This document shows positions 1 to 7,510 of a stretch of 64,000 nucleotides of DNA, piece by piece. Positions within the stretch are counted from its first letter, which is position 1, and every line of letters begins with the position of its first letter. Source of the stretch: Cohnella hashimotonis. Lineage in GTDB: Bacteria > Bacillota > Bacilli > Paenibacillales > Paenibacillaceae. The notes below the pieces were generated by a model. It made no database searches and had not been told where the DNA came from. It saw nothing but the letters and a program-made list of their open reading frames with translations. The position numbers and the translations under genes were made by a program. Where the stretch lies: positions 8,395,501-8,459,500 of the forward strand of contig NZ_JAGRPV010000001.1 in the NCBI RefSeq assembly GCF_030014955.1, read 5' to 3'.

Positions 1-501
1 TATATCCTGGTCGTCAGGTATCTGGGACTGAAGGAATCGATGCTCGCGCTGCTGCTGCCGCCGCTTCTCAACGTGTTCTACATCATCATCCTGCGCAGCT
101 TCATCAGCTCCACAGTTCCGGACGCGATCAGCGAATCCGCCAAGATGGACGGCGCAGGCGATTTCCGCATCTTCCTCTTCATCATCCTGCCGCTGGTCAA
201 GCCGGCGCTTGCGACGATCGGATTGTTCATCGCGCTGAACTATTGGAACGACTGGTATCACGCCATGTTGTTCGTGAACAAGGAGCATTTATTTCCGCTT
301 CAATATTTTCTATACAAAATATTAAGCAGCATCGCGTTCGCGAATTCCTCGGTCTCGCAAAGCGCGATCGCCGTCGAATCGCCGAAGGAATCGTTCAAGC
401 TGGCCATGACGGTCATCGCGACAGGGCCTGTCGTGCTGCTCTATCCGTTCGTTCAGAAATACTTCATCCAAGGTCTCACGATCGGCGCCGTCAAAGGATG
501 A
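1..501 (+). CDS. ABC transporter permease, LplC/YtcP type (5' truncated by window)
   Basis: Inner-membrane permease of a CUT1-type (usually oligosaccharide) importer. The reading frame is open from base 1, so the start lies upstream of the window. Visible are hydrophobic segments, the EAA loop that docks the ATPase (SESAKMDGAGDF, then PLVKPALATI) and the C-terminal signature FIQGLTIGAVKG, typical of LplC/YtcP permeases. It is followed 61 bp later by the substrate-binding lipoprotein and then by an LplB-type permease, so it is one half of the heterodimeric channel. As usual for this family, no dedicated ATPase is present; an MsmX-like shared ATPase is presumed. The substrate is unknown; the downstream racemase and deacylase genes raise the possibility that the cargo is not a plain sugar. 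Confidence 0.9.
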   Translation, partial: YILVVRYLGLKESMLALLLPPLLNVFYIIILRSFISSTVPDAISESAKMDGAGDFRIFLFIILPLVKPALATIGLFIALNYWNDWYHAMLFVNKEHLFPLQYFLYKILSSIAFANSSVSQSAIAVESPKESFKLAMTVIATGPVVLLYPFVQKYFIQGLTIGAVKG

Positions 502-562
502 ACCCGGCGTATGCCGGTTTATCATATAGCCTTGTTAACCATCACTGGGGGAGGATTTATCG

Positions 563-2158
563 ATGAAAAATGCAAGGGGACTCATGGCGATCGGATTGGC
601 GGCTACCATGGTCATGGCAGGCTGTTCGTCCAATTCGACCAACTCGACCAACTCGTCCAAAGAACCGGCTTCGCCTAGCGCAAGCGCAGGGGCGACTACC
701 AGCGCGGCGGCGAGCACAACCGCAGCGCCGGCGGAGAACAAGCCCGACACGTCCAAGGAAGTCAAGCTGAAGATGTACCTGATCGGCGACCCGCCGAAGG
801 ATCTCGGTCTCGTATACGACGAGATCAACAAAAAGATGAAGAACGATATCAACGCGACGATCGAACCGATCTTCCTTTCCTGGGGCGATTACGCCCAGAA
901 GTATCCGCTCCTTTTCGCGACGGGAGAGGACTTCGACCTGGTATTAACCGCCGATTGGCTCAAATACGGCGCGCAAGCGGACAAGGGCGCGTACCTCGAG
1001 CTTACGCCGGAGATGCTCTCAACCTACATGCCGAAGACGATGGAGGAAATGCCGCAGGACGCCTGGGACCAGGTGAAGATCAAGAACAAGATCTTTATGG
1101 TGCCGGCTACCGTGAAGGAATTCTCGCATACGGTCGTCGGGGTCAGAGGGGATCTGCGGGAGAAGTACGGCATTGCGCCGCTCAAGACGATGGACGACTT
1201 CGAGAAATACCTCGACGCTGTCGCGAAGAACGAACCGGGTCTGGTGCCGTACGACGAAGGCGCGGCCGGCTATGCGCTGTTCGATCAGCTCCTATTTACC
1301 AAGTTTACGTCTAAATTCATCATCAGCAACTCGCTCGTCACCGTCGATCTCAAGGACCCCTCGGGCAAGCTGGTAGACATCGCGCAGACGCCGGAGTATC
1401 TGGCTTTCGCCCAGAAGATGGTCGACTGGAACAAGAAGGGCTACTGGTCCAAAAACGCGATGGTCAACAAGACGCAGATCAAAGACTCGTTCCTGGCCGG
1501 CAAGAGCGCTTCGATGTCCGGCAATATCGCGAATACGGCTCAAACGGTCGCAACAGCGCGCGAGACGCATCCGGAGTGGAAGACCGAGATGTACGATCTT
1601 TATAACGGCGCGGCAACTTATGTGAATCCTTACGTCGGCGGCGGCATGGCGGTCAACGCGAATTCGAAAAATCCGGAAAGAGCGCTGATGGCGCTCGAGC
1701 TGTTCCGGAACAACGAGGAATACTTCAACCTGACGACCTACGGGATCGCGGGCAAGCACTACGAGCTGACGGCCGACAGAAGAATTCAGGAGTTGGGCGG
1801 CGCAGAGTCCGGCTTCAAGACCGATTCGGCATCGCCATGGGGCTGGAGGACGCCGGCGATGGTCAAGCCGCCGGTCAACGAACCTAAAGAGGTGGCCGAG
1901 ATTAGAGCGGCTTGGGAAAAAACGGCGGTATCGAATCCGCTCCTCAACTTCGTGTTCGATACGACGAACGTGAAGAACGAGCTTGCGGCGATCAAAAACG
2001 TAAGAGATCAATATATGGTCCCGCTCACGTTCGGCGACCTCAGCGATCCGGCATCGGCGATCGATACGCTGAATGCCAAGTTCAAGGAAGCGGGTTTGGA
2101 CAAAGTGAAGGCAGAGGCGCAGAAGCAGATCGACGAGTTCTTGAAAAATAAACAGTAA
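563..2158 (+). CDS. extracellular solute-binding lipoprotein (LplA-like)
   Basis: A 531-residue substrate-binding protein of an ABC importer, anchored outside the membrane. It has a type II signal peptide with lipobox VMAGC (Cys21), then a Ser/Thr/Ala/Pro-rich linker to about residue 60, then a bilobal family-1 binding fold. The length fits LplA-type proteins of Paenibacillaceae. The start is set by the RBS GGGGGAGG nine bases upstream. It lies between the two permease genes, an order in which the binding protein can be made in excess; a hairpin with a T-run follows its stop codon. The ligand cannot be read from the sequence. Confidence 0.9.
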   Translation: MKNARGLMAIGLAATMVMAGCSSNSTNSTNSSKEPASPSASAGATTSAAASTTAAPAENKPDTSKEVKLKMYLIGDPPKDLGLVYDEINKKMKNDINATIEPIFLSWGDYAQKYPLLFATGEDFDLVLTADWLKYGAQADKGAYLELTPEMLSTYMPKTMEEMPQDAWDQVKIKNKIFMVPATVKEFSHTVVGVRGDLREKYGIAPLKTMDDFEKYLDAVAKNEPGLVPYDEGAAGYALFDQLLFTKFTSKFIISNSLVTVDLKDPSGKLVDIAQTPEYLAFAQKMVDWNKKGYWSKNAMVNKTQIKDSFLAGKSASMSGNIANTAQTVATARETHPEWKTEMYDLYNGAATYVNPYVGGGMAVNANSKNPERALMALELFRNNEEYFNLTTYGIAGKHYELTADRRIQELGGAESGFKTDSASPWGWRTPAMVKPPVNEPKEVAEIRAAWEKTAVSNPLLNFVFDTTNVKNELAAIKNVRDQYMVPLTFGDLSDPASAIDTLNAKFKEAGLDKVKAEAQKQIDEFLKNKQ

Positions 2159-2172
2159 GGCAGAGAAAAGAC

Positions 2173-2210
2173 GAGAGAGACTGCGGTCGGCTGCCAGTCT
2201 CTCTCCTTTT
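2173..2210 (+). terminator. intra-operon attenuating hairpin after the binding protein
   Basis: A 10-bp stem GAGAGAGACT / AGTCTCTCTC with a 12-base loop is followed by CTTTTC. It lies in the 74-bp gap between the binding-protein and LplB-type permease genes, so it probably causes partial termination or protects the 3' end of the binding-protein message. Confidence 0.65.
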
Positions 2211-2232
2211 CGGTTAACGGGAGGGGAATCGC

Positions 2233-3153
2233 ATGCGTTCCAAAGGCTTACTGGGCGATCTGCTTCGCAATCGCTCGCTTTATTTAATGATTTTGCCGGC
2301 CTTCGTCTTTTTTCTCGTCTTCTGCTACGTGCCCATGGCGGGGATCATCGTCGCGTTCAAGTCTTATTCGTATACGGACGGCATCGCAGGCAGCCCGTGG
2401 GTCGGATTGGACAACTTTCAGTTTTTCTTCGAGTCGGGCAAGGCCTGGCTCGTCACGAAAAATACGGTCATGTACAACTTCATCTTCATGATCGTGAACA
2501 ACGTGCTGGAATTGACGTTCGCGATCATCTTGTTCGAGCTGGCAGGCAAATACTTTAAAAGATTTCTGCAATCCGTCATCTTTTTGCCGTACTTTATCTC
2601 CTGGGTCGTAGCCGGCGCGATCGCCTACAACATGTTCAACTTCGAGTTCGGCGCGATTAACACGTTTTTGGAATCGATCGGGCTCTCGCCCGTGAACATT
2701 TATAATACGCCTGGTTATTGGCCGTATATCCTCGTGTACTTCAGCGCGTGGAAAACGGTCGGCTACGGGACCGTCGTCTACCTGGCCAGCATCTCCGGCA
2801 TCGATACGGAAATGTACGAGGCTGCGAAGATCGACGGCGCCAGCCTCATGCAGCGGATTATCCATATCACGGTGCCCTCCGTGATGCCGACGATGATCAT
2901 TCTGCTGCTGCTCAAAGTCAGCCAGATCGCCAGAGGCGACTTCGGCATGTTCTATCAGCTGATCGGCAGCAACGGACTTCTATACGACAAGACCGACGTC
3001 ATCGATACGTTCTCCTTCCGGGCGCTCCTGGACCTGCAGGAATTCGGCATGGCGGCGGCAGTCGGCGTGTACCAATCCGTGCTGTGCTTCGCGATCATCC
3101 TCTTGACCAATGTCGCCGTGAAGAAGGTTAGAAACGAGAGCGCTTTGTTCTAA
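2233..3153 (+). CDS. ABC transporter permease, LplB type
   Basis: A 306-residue inner-membrane permease, partner of the truncated permease at the left edge. The N-terminus (SLYLMILPAFVFFLVFCYVPMA, first segment) is characteristic of LplB/UgpA-type permeases. About six hydrophobic segments follow, and the EAA loop (YEAAKIDGASLMQRI, then VPSVMPTM) sits near residues 195-220. The RBS GGGAGGGG lies just upstream of the ATG. Because it is separated from the binding protein by a hairpin, it is probably expressed at a lower level. The racemase gene follows 48 bp later on the same strand. Confidence 0.92.
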   Translation: MRSKGLLGDLLRNRSLYLMILPAFVFFLVFCYVPMAGIIVAFKSYSYTDGIAGSPWVGLDNFQFFFESGKAWLVTKNTVMYNFIFMIVNNVLELTFAIILFELAGKYFKRFLQSVIFLPYFISWVVAGAIAYNMFNFEFGAINTFLESIGLSPVNIYNTPGYWPYILVYFSAWKTVGYGTVVYLASISGIDTEMYEAAKIDGASLMQRIIHITVPSVMPTMIILLLLKVSQIARGDFGMFYQLIGSNGLLYDKTDVIDTFSFRALLDLQEFGMAAAVGVYQSVLCFAIILLTNVAVKKVRNESALF

Positions 3154-3201
3154 GCGGCGGCTTAACCGTCGCGAGCGCAGGATCAAAGGAGCAGGTCACC
3201 G

Positions 3202-4320
3202 ATGAAAATCGAGCAAGTCACGTTAAGGCGGGTTCAAGTCCCGCTGCAAGCGCCGTTCGAGACCAGCTTCGGGCGGATGGACCGGAAGGATTGCGTCATC
3301 GTCAGCGTATATGGCGAGGGGGCGACGGGATACGGAGAAAGCGTCGCTTTCGCGGCGCCCTACTATAACGAAGAAACGACGGATACGGTCTGGCACATGC
3401 TCGAGCATTTTCTGGTCCCGGATTTGCTGAGCAAGGAAGTGAAGCGTCCTGAGGACGTATCGGCTTTGTTCGCGCCCGTCCGCCGCAACCATATGGCGAT
3501 CGCGGCGATCGAGACAGCCTTATGGGATTTGCATGCGAAACAGAGCGGCATCACGCTGGCGCAGGCATTGGGAGGCGACAAGCGGGAGATCGAGGTGGGC
3601 GTCAGCATCGGGATCGAGCCTACGGTCGACCAGGTCGTCCGCAACGTGGAGCGGTATGTGGAGCAAGGCTACAAGCGCATCAAGGTGAAGATCAAGCCGG
3701 GATTCGATATCCGCTTGGTCGAAGCGATCCGCAAGCGGTTCGGCGACGAGCTGCCGCTCATGGCGGACGCGAACTCCGCTTATACGCTTGATGACCTGGC
3801 TGTTTTGAAGGAAATGGACAACTACAAGCTGATGATGATCGAGCAGCCGCTCGCGCACGACGACATCATCGAGCATGCCGCGCTGCAGCGGGAGCTGCGG
3901 ACGCCCGTGTGTCTGGACGAGAGCATTCACACCCTGACGGACGCCCGTCATGCCATCGAGCTGGGCAGCTGCCGGATTATGAACATTAAAATCGGACGCG
4001 TGGGCGGGTTGACGAACGCCCGGCGCATCCACGATTTGTGCCAGGAGCGGGGCATGCCGGTTTGGTGCGGCGGGATGCTCGAGCTCGGCATCGGCCGTCT
4101 CCATAATATAGCGCTGTCCTCGTTGTCCAATTTCTCCATCCCGGGAGACGTATCGGCTTCGAAGCGATTCTGGGCGCAGGACATCGTCGTGCCGGGCATC
4201 GAGATGGTCCGGCCGGGCGTGATCGCCGTGCCTGCGGGAGCGGGAATCGGTCACGAGGTGTGCGAGCAGTCCCTGGAGCGATTGACAGTCAAGAAGCTGA
4301 CTCGAAGCCGGGGCGCTTAA
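3202..4320 (+). CDS. N-acylamino acid racemase / OSBS-like enolase-superfamily enzyme
   Basis: A 372-residue enzyme of the enolase superfamily, muconate-lactonising subgroup. All active-site residues are visible: the KxK base pair K161/K163, metal ligands D189 (MADAN), E214 (MIEQP) and D239 (CLDES), and the opposite base K263 (NIKIG). This numbering coincides with the N-acylamino acid racemase of Amycolatopsis. Such enzymes interconvert D- and L-N-succinylamino acids and may also act as o-succinylbenzoate synthase in menaquinone synthesis. No other men gene is nearby, whereas a GNAT acyltransferase and an M20 deacylase follow, so the racemase role is favoured. It lies between the transporter genes and the hydrolase in one apparent operon. 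Confidence 0.85.
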   Translation: MKIEQVTLRRVQVPLQAPFETSFGRMDRKDCVIVSVYGEGATGYGESVAFAAPYYNEETTDTVWHMLEHFLVPDLLSKEVKRPEDVSALFAPVRRNHMAIAAIETALWDLHAKQSGITLAQALGGDKREIEVGVSIGIEPTVDQVVRNVERYVEQGYKRIKVKIKPGFDIRLVEAIRKRFGDELPLMADANSAYTLDDLAVLKEMDNYKLMMIEQPLAHDDIIEHAALQRELRTPVCLDESIHTLTDARHAIELGSCRIMNIKIGRVGGLTNARRIHDLCQERGMPVWCGGMLELGIGRLHNIALSSLSNFSIPGDVSASKRFWAQDIVVPGIEMVRPGVIAVPAGAGIGHEVCEQSLERLTVKKLTRSRGA

Positions 4321-4345
4321 GCGCCGGAGGAAAGGGAGTGCCTGC

Positions 4346-5299
4346 ATGTCCCGATACGTGAAAATAAGCTGTATGGCGCCGCCTAATAAAGAGGTGGATG
4401 CCGAGTTGGGGCTCGAAGAAACCGTCCTTCAAATGATAGCGAGATGGAAGGAGCGGCTGCAGCATGTGCTGCCCGAACGGCCGGATCTCATCGTATTGCC
4501 CGAGTGCTGCGACGATCCGGCCTTCGAAGGGATGCGCGCGGAATGGCTGTACGAGTACTACCGCTATCGGGGAAATCGCGTCCGCGACTTCTTCGCGGGG
4601 ATCGCGAGCGCCAACCGGTGTTATATCGCCTACTCCGCCATGATCGAGCTGCCGGACGGCACCTTCCGCAACGCGACGCAGGTCATCGGCCGCGGCGGAG
4701 AGATTTGCGGCGTTTATCACAAAAATCATATTACGATCCGGCAGAAGTCGACTTCCGATACGCTATACGGGAAAGAAGCGCACGTGATTCAGACCGATTT
4801 TGGCCGCGTGGCTTGCCTGATCTGCTTCGATATCAACTTCGACGAATTGCTAGAGGCGTATGCGAGGCAGAAGCCCGACGTGATCGTGTTTTCTTCCGCG
4901 TACCACGGCGGCCTGATGCAGGCTTATCGGGCGTATACGTGCCGGGCGCACTTCGCGGGCGCGATCTGGCAGCCCGATCCATGCTCGATCGTGAACCCCG
5001 TCGGGGAAGTCGTCGGGGAGAGCACGCACTTCTATCCCTTTGTGACCCGAACGATCAACCTGGATTGCGCGGTCGTTCATTACGATTACAACAAGGCGAA
5101 GCTGGATGCGGTGAAACGAAAGTACGGCGACAAAGTTAGGATCAGCGATCCCGGACGACTCAATGCCTTCCTGATCTCGAGCGAGTCCGAGGCATTCACG
5201 ATCCAGGACGTCGTGCGGGAGTTCGAGCTGGAGCTGTTGGACGATTATTGGGTCAGATGCCGGGCGGACCGCGGAATGCCGGGACATCTGGAGCCTTAA
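4346..5299 (+). CDS. carbon-nitrogen hydrolase (nitrilase/amidase superfamily)
   Basis: A 317-residue cytoplasmic amidase-fold protein. The Glu-Lys-Cys triad is visible: E53 in LPECC, K126 in YHKNH and C160 in CLICFD. These enzymes cleave C-N bonds of amides, carbamoyl compounds or nitriles; aliphatic amidase, N-carbamoyl-amino-acid amidase and omega-amidase branches cannot be told apart here. It starts 26 bp after the racemase stop with a GGAGG-type RBS. Its place between an N-acylamino-acid racemase and an acyltransferase suggests it helps process N-substituted amino acids or amides brought in by the upstream transporter; this is inference from context. Confidence 0.85.
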   Translation: MSRYVKISCMAPPNKEVDAELGLEETVLQMIARWKERLQHVLPERPDLIVLPECCDDPAFEGMRAEWLYEYYRYRGNRVRDFFAGIASANRCYIAYSAMIELPDGTFRNATQVIGRGGEICGVYHKNHITIRQKSTSDTLYGKEAHVIQTDFGRVACLICFDINFDELLEAYARQKPDVIVFSSAYHGGLMQAYRAYTCRAHFAGAIWQPDPCSIVNPVGEVVGESTHFYPFVTRTINLDCAVVHYDYNKAKLDAVKRKYGDKVRISDPGRLNAFLISSESEAFTIQDVVREFELELLDDYWVRCRADRGMPGHLEP

Positions 5300-5346
5300 T
5301 GACAGACGGTTGAGGGAAGCTGGAAGGGAAGGACGAGTGGAGAGAG

Positions 5347-6180
5347 ATGGCGACGGTCGATGACGAAAGCATTCATTATCGGATCATTGCAAACGTAAGC
5401 GAGCTCCATGCATGCGTGAAGCTGCAGAAGCAGGTGTGGGGGCCCGACACGATCACCTCCATGCAGCAGATGCGCGCCGCGATCCTGCACGGGGGATCGG
5501 TCATCGGGGCGTTTTGCGGCGAGGCGCTCGTCGGATTTTGTTACAGCTTCATCGGTTATGACGGCAGGGAGCCCTATGTAGGCTCGCATATGATGGCGAT
5601 TCAGCCTGAATACCGCGACCGGGGAATCGGCATGCGCCTCAAGCTGGAGCAGCGGCTGTGGGCGATGGAGGCCGGGTACGGCAAAATCGTGTGGACCTTC
5701 GATCCTTTCGAATCGCGGAACGGCTACCTGAATATCGTCAAACTGGGCGGCACGGTGTCCGCTTATATTCCCGAGTTCTATGGGACGGATGACGCCGGTT
5801 TCCCGACGGATCGCTTCGTCGTGACGTGGGACTTGTCCTCGGAGCGCGTCTTCCGCGCGATCGGGGGGCAGCAGGAGCGGGGTGATGAAACGTCGGGCTA
5901 TCCGCGGCTGCTGACCGTCGAGGGTGCCGGCGGCCAGCTATCGGATGTGGGAGTCGTGCAGGCAGCGCGCAGGGATTTGATCGGGACGACAAGTCGCGTC
6001 AGGCTGCCTATCCCGCGTTTCGCATCCAAGCTCAGGCAGGCTCGACCGGATATCTATCAGATCTGGCAGCGGGGCGTGCGCGATTTGGCTATGGCCGCTT
6101 TTGCCCATGGTTATCAAATCGTGTCCTGTCATCCTTCCGAGCCCGAGACACTAGATTATATTCTTGAGATGAAGAGATGA
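5347..6180 (+). CDS. GNAT family acyltransferase (COG3375-like), candidate D-amino acid N-succinyltransferase
   Basis: A 277-residue GNAT-fold acyltransferase. The CoA pyrophosphate loop is YRDRGIGMRL (residues 89-98). The C-terminal third exceeds a minimal GNAT domain, and the overall length fits the family encoded beside N-succinylamino acid racemases in Bacillales. In the Geobacillus kaustophilus pathway the homologous enzyme succinylates D-amino acids, the racemase inverts the product and an M20 enzyme releases the L-amino acid. Racemase, acyltransferase and deacylase are all in this operon, and this gene's stop overlaps the deacylase start (ATGA). The acyl donor and substrate are inferred, not visible. 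Confidence 0.78.
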   Translation: MATVDDESIHYRIIANVSELHACVKLQKQVWGPDTITSMQQMRAAILHGGSVIGAFCGEALVGFCYSFIGYDGREPYVGSHMMAIQPEYRDRGIGMRLKLEQRLWAMEAGYGKIVWTFDPFESRNGYLNIVKLGGTVSAYIPEFYGTDDAGFPTDRFVVTWDLSSERVFRAIGGQQERGDETSGYPRLLTVEGAGGQLSDVGVVQAARRDLIGTTSRVRLPIPRFASKLRQARPDIYQIWQRGVRDLAMAAFAHGYQIVSCHPSEPETLDYILEMKR

Positions 6181-7388
6181 CAGAAGCGATGAAGGAACCT
6201 ATGAAAGAAGCCATCGCGGCATGGCTTCACGCGCACCGGCAGGCGATGAAAGAAACCTATGCGGAACTGCATGCGATCCCGGAAGCGAGCTGGCGAGAGC
6301 ATCGGACGACGCAGTACTTGCAGCAGGCATTGGACGGGATGGGCGTCGCGTACGAGCGCTTCCCTGCGCATACGGGGCTCGTCGCGCGTTGGAAGAGAAG
6401 CGCGAGCGGGGACGCTGCTCTTCGGGGGACAGGGCCCGTCGTTGCGCTGCGTACGGATATCGATGCGCTGTGGCAGCGGGTGGACGGGGTCGATCGGGCC
6501 AATCATTCCTGCGGGCACGATGCGCATATGACGATGGTGCTCTATGCCATAAAGGCGTTGCTGGCGGTCGGGTTCGAGCCCGCGCGCGAACTACGGGCGC
6601 TGTTCCAGCCCGCGGAGGAAGTCGGGGAAGGCGCACTCAAGCTGCTTGAGGCCGAATGCCTGGCGGATGTGGATTACTTGTTAGGCATCCATCTGCGTCC
6701 GGCGAAGGAGCTGGCTTACGGACAAGTATCGAGCGCCATTTATCACGGCGCGTGCGCCGTATTGGAAGGGAGCGTCGCCGGACTCCAGGCGCATGCTTCG
6801 AGACCGAACGACGGCATCAACGCGATCGAAGCGTTGGCCGATCTGATATCGGCCGTGCGCGCGGTATCGAATGCCTTTTCCGCCGTCCCCGCCTCTTGCA
6901 AAGTGACCAAACTTCGCGTGCCTAACGAGAGCAGCAATATCATCCCGGACTACGGCGCCTTTACGATCGACGTACGCGCCCAGACGAACGAAGCCATGGA
7001 TGCCCTGCTTCTCGAGCTGGAGCGGGTCGTTCGTTCGGTCGGCGCGGATGGCGGCTGTCTGGTGGAGTTGCGTTTGAAGTCTCGCACGGCGGCGGCGCGT
7101 CCGGATCCGTATCTGGAGGCGCTGGTCGGAGCGGTCGTATCGGATCTTCTCGGAGACGAGGCGCATGCCGAGCCTCCAGTGTCGCCTGGCGGGGAGGATT
7201 TCCACTTTTACGCCCTGCACAAGCCTGAACTCCATGCCACGATGATCGGTCTCGGCTGCGATCTGCTGCCCGGGCTGCATCACCCCGGCATGCAATTCAA
7301 TTTGGATGCCTTGGAGGTCGGGGCGGCGGTCTTGGCATTGTCCGCTGTACGGTTATGCGCCGGACGCGGAGAAGCAGCGGGCCGATGA
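6177..7388 (+). CDS. M20 family amidohydrolase (candidate N-acyl-L-amino acid deacylase)
   Basis: A 403-residue metallopeptidase-fold amidohydrolase of the M20D type (hippurate hydrolase, aminoacylase). Metal-site and catalytic residues are visible: C112 and H114 in HSCGHDAH, E147/E148 in QPAEE, H172 in GIHLRP and a C-terminal His in LHHPGM. The start codon overlaps the acyltransferase stop, showing translational coupling. It is the last gene of the operon; 122 bp and a TATAAT-containing region separate it from the next regulator. In this context it most likely removes the N-acyl group from the L-isomer; general peptidase or hippuricase activity remains possible. Confidence 0.85.
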   Translation: MTEAMKEPMKEAIAAWLHAHRQAMKETYAELHAIPEASWREHRTTQYLQQALDGMGVAYERFPAHTGLVARWKRSASGDAALRGTGPVVALRTDIDALWQRVDGVDRANHSCGHDAHMTMVLYAIKALLAVGFEPARELRALFQPAEEVGEGALKLLEAECLADVDYLLGIHLRPAKELAYGQVSSAIYHGACAVLEGSVAGLQAHASRPNDGINAIEALADLISAVRAVSNAFSAVPASCKVTKLRVPNESSNIIPDYGAFTIDVRAQTNEAMDALLLELERVVRSVGADGGCLVELRLKSRTAAARPDPYLEALVGAVVSDLLGDEAHAEPPVSPGGEDFHFYALHKPELHATMIGLGCDLLPGLHHPGMQFNLDALEVGAAVLALSAVRLCAGRGEAAGR

Positions 7389-7407
7389 ACGCATCGTCGC
7401 TATACGA

Positions 7408-7469
7408 TTTGCATTTGCATTACACTTTTTGCATATTCCCTTACTTGTCGCTGCGTTATTCATTATAAT
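7408..7469 (+). promoter_or_regulatory. probable promoter region of the AraC regulator gene
   Basis: A consensus -10 hexamer TATAAT lies at 7464-7469, 41 bp before the start codon. No good -35 is seen at the right spacing. Upstream, three TTTGCAT-like elements occur between 7408 and 7434, which may be regulator half-sites. Confidence 0.4.
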
Positions 7470-7510
7470 AATGAGCACATAACCGCCCGACGAAGGAGCC
7501 TGGACTTCCG

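Noticed and set aside
3202..4320. Menaquinone o-succinylbenzoate synthase (menC) as primary role
   Set aside because: No men genes in the window and strong context with acyltransferase and deacylase; promiscuous activity is still possible.
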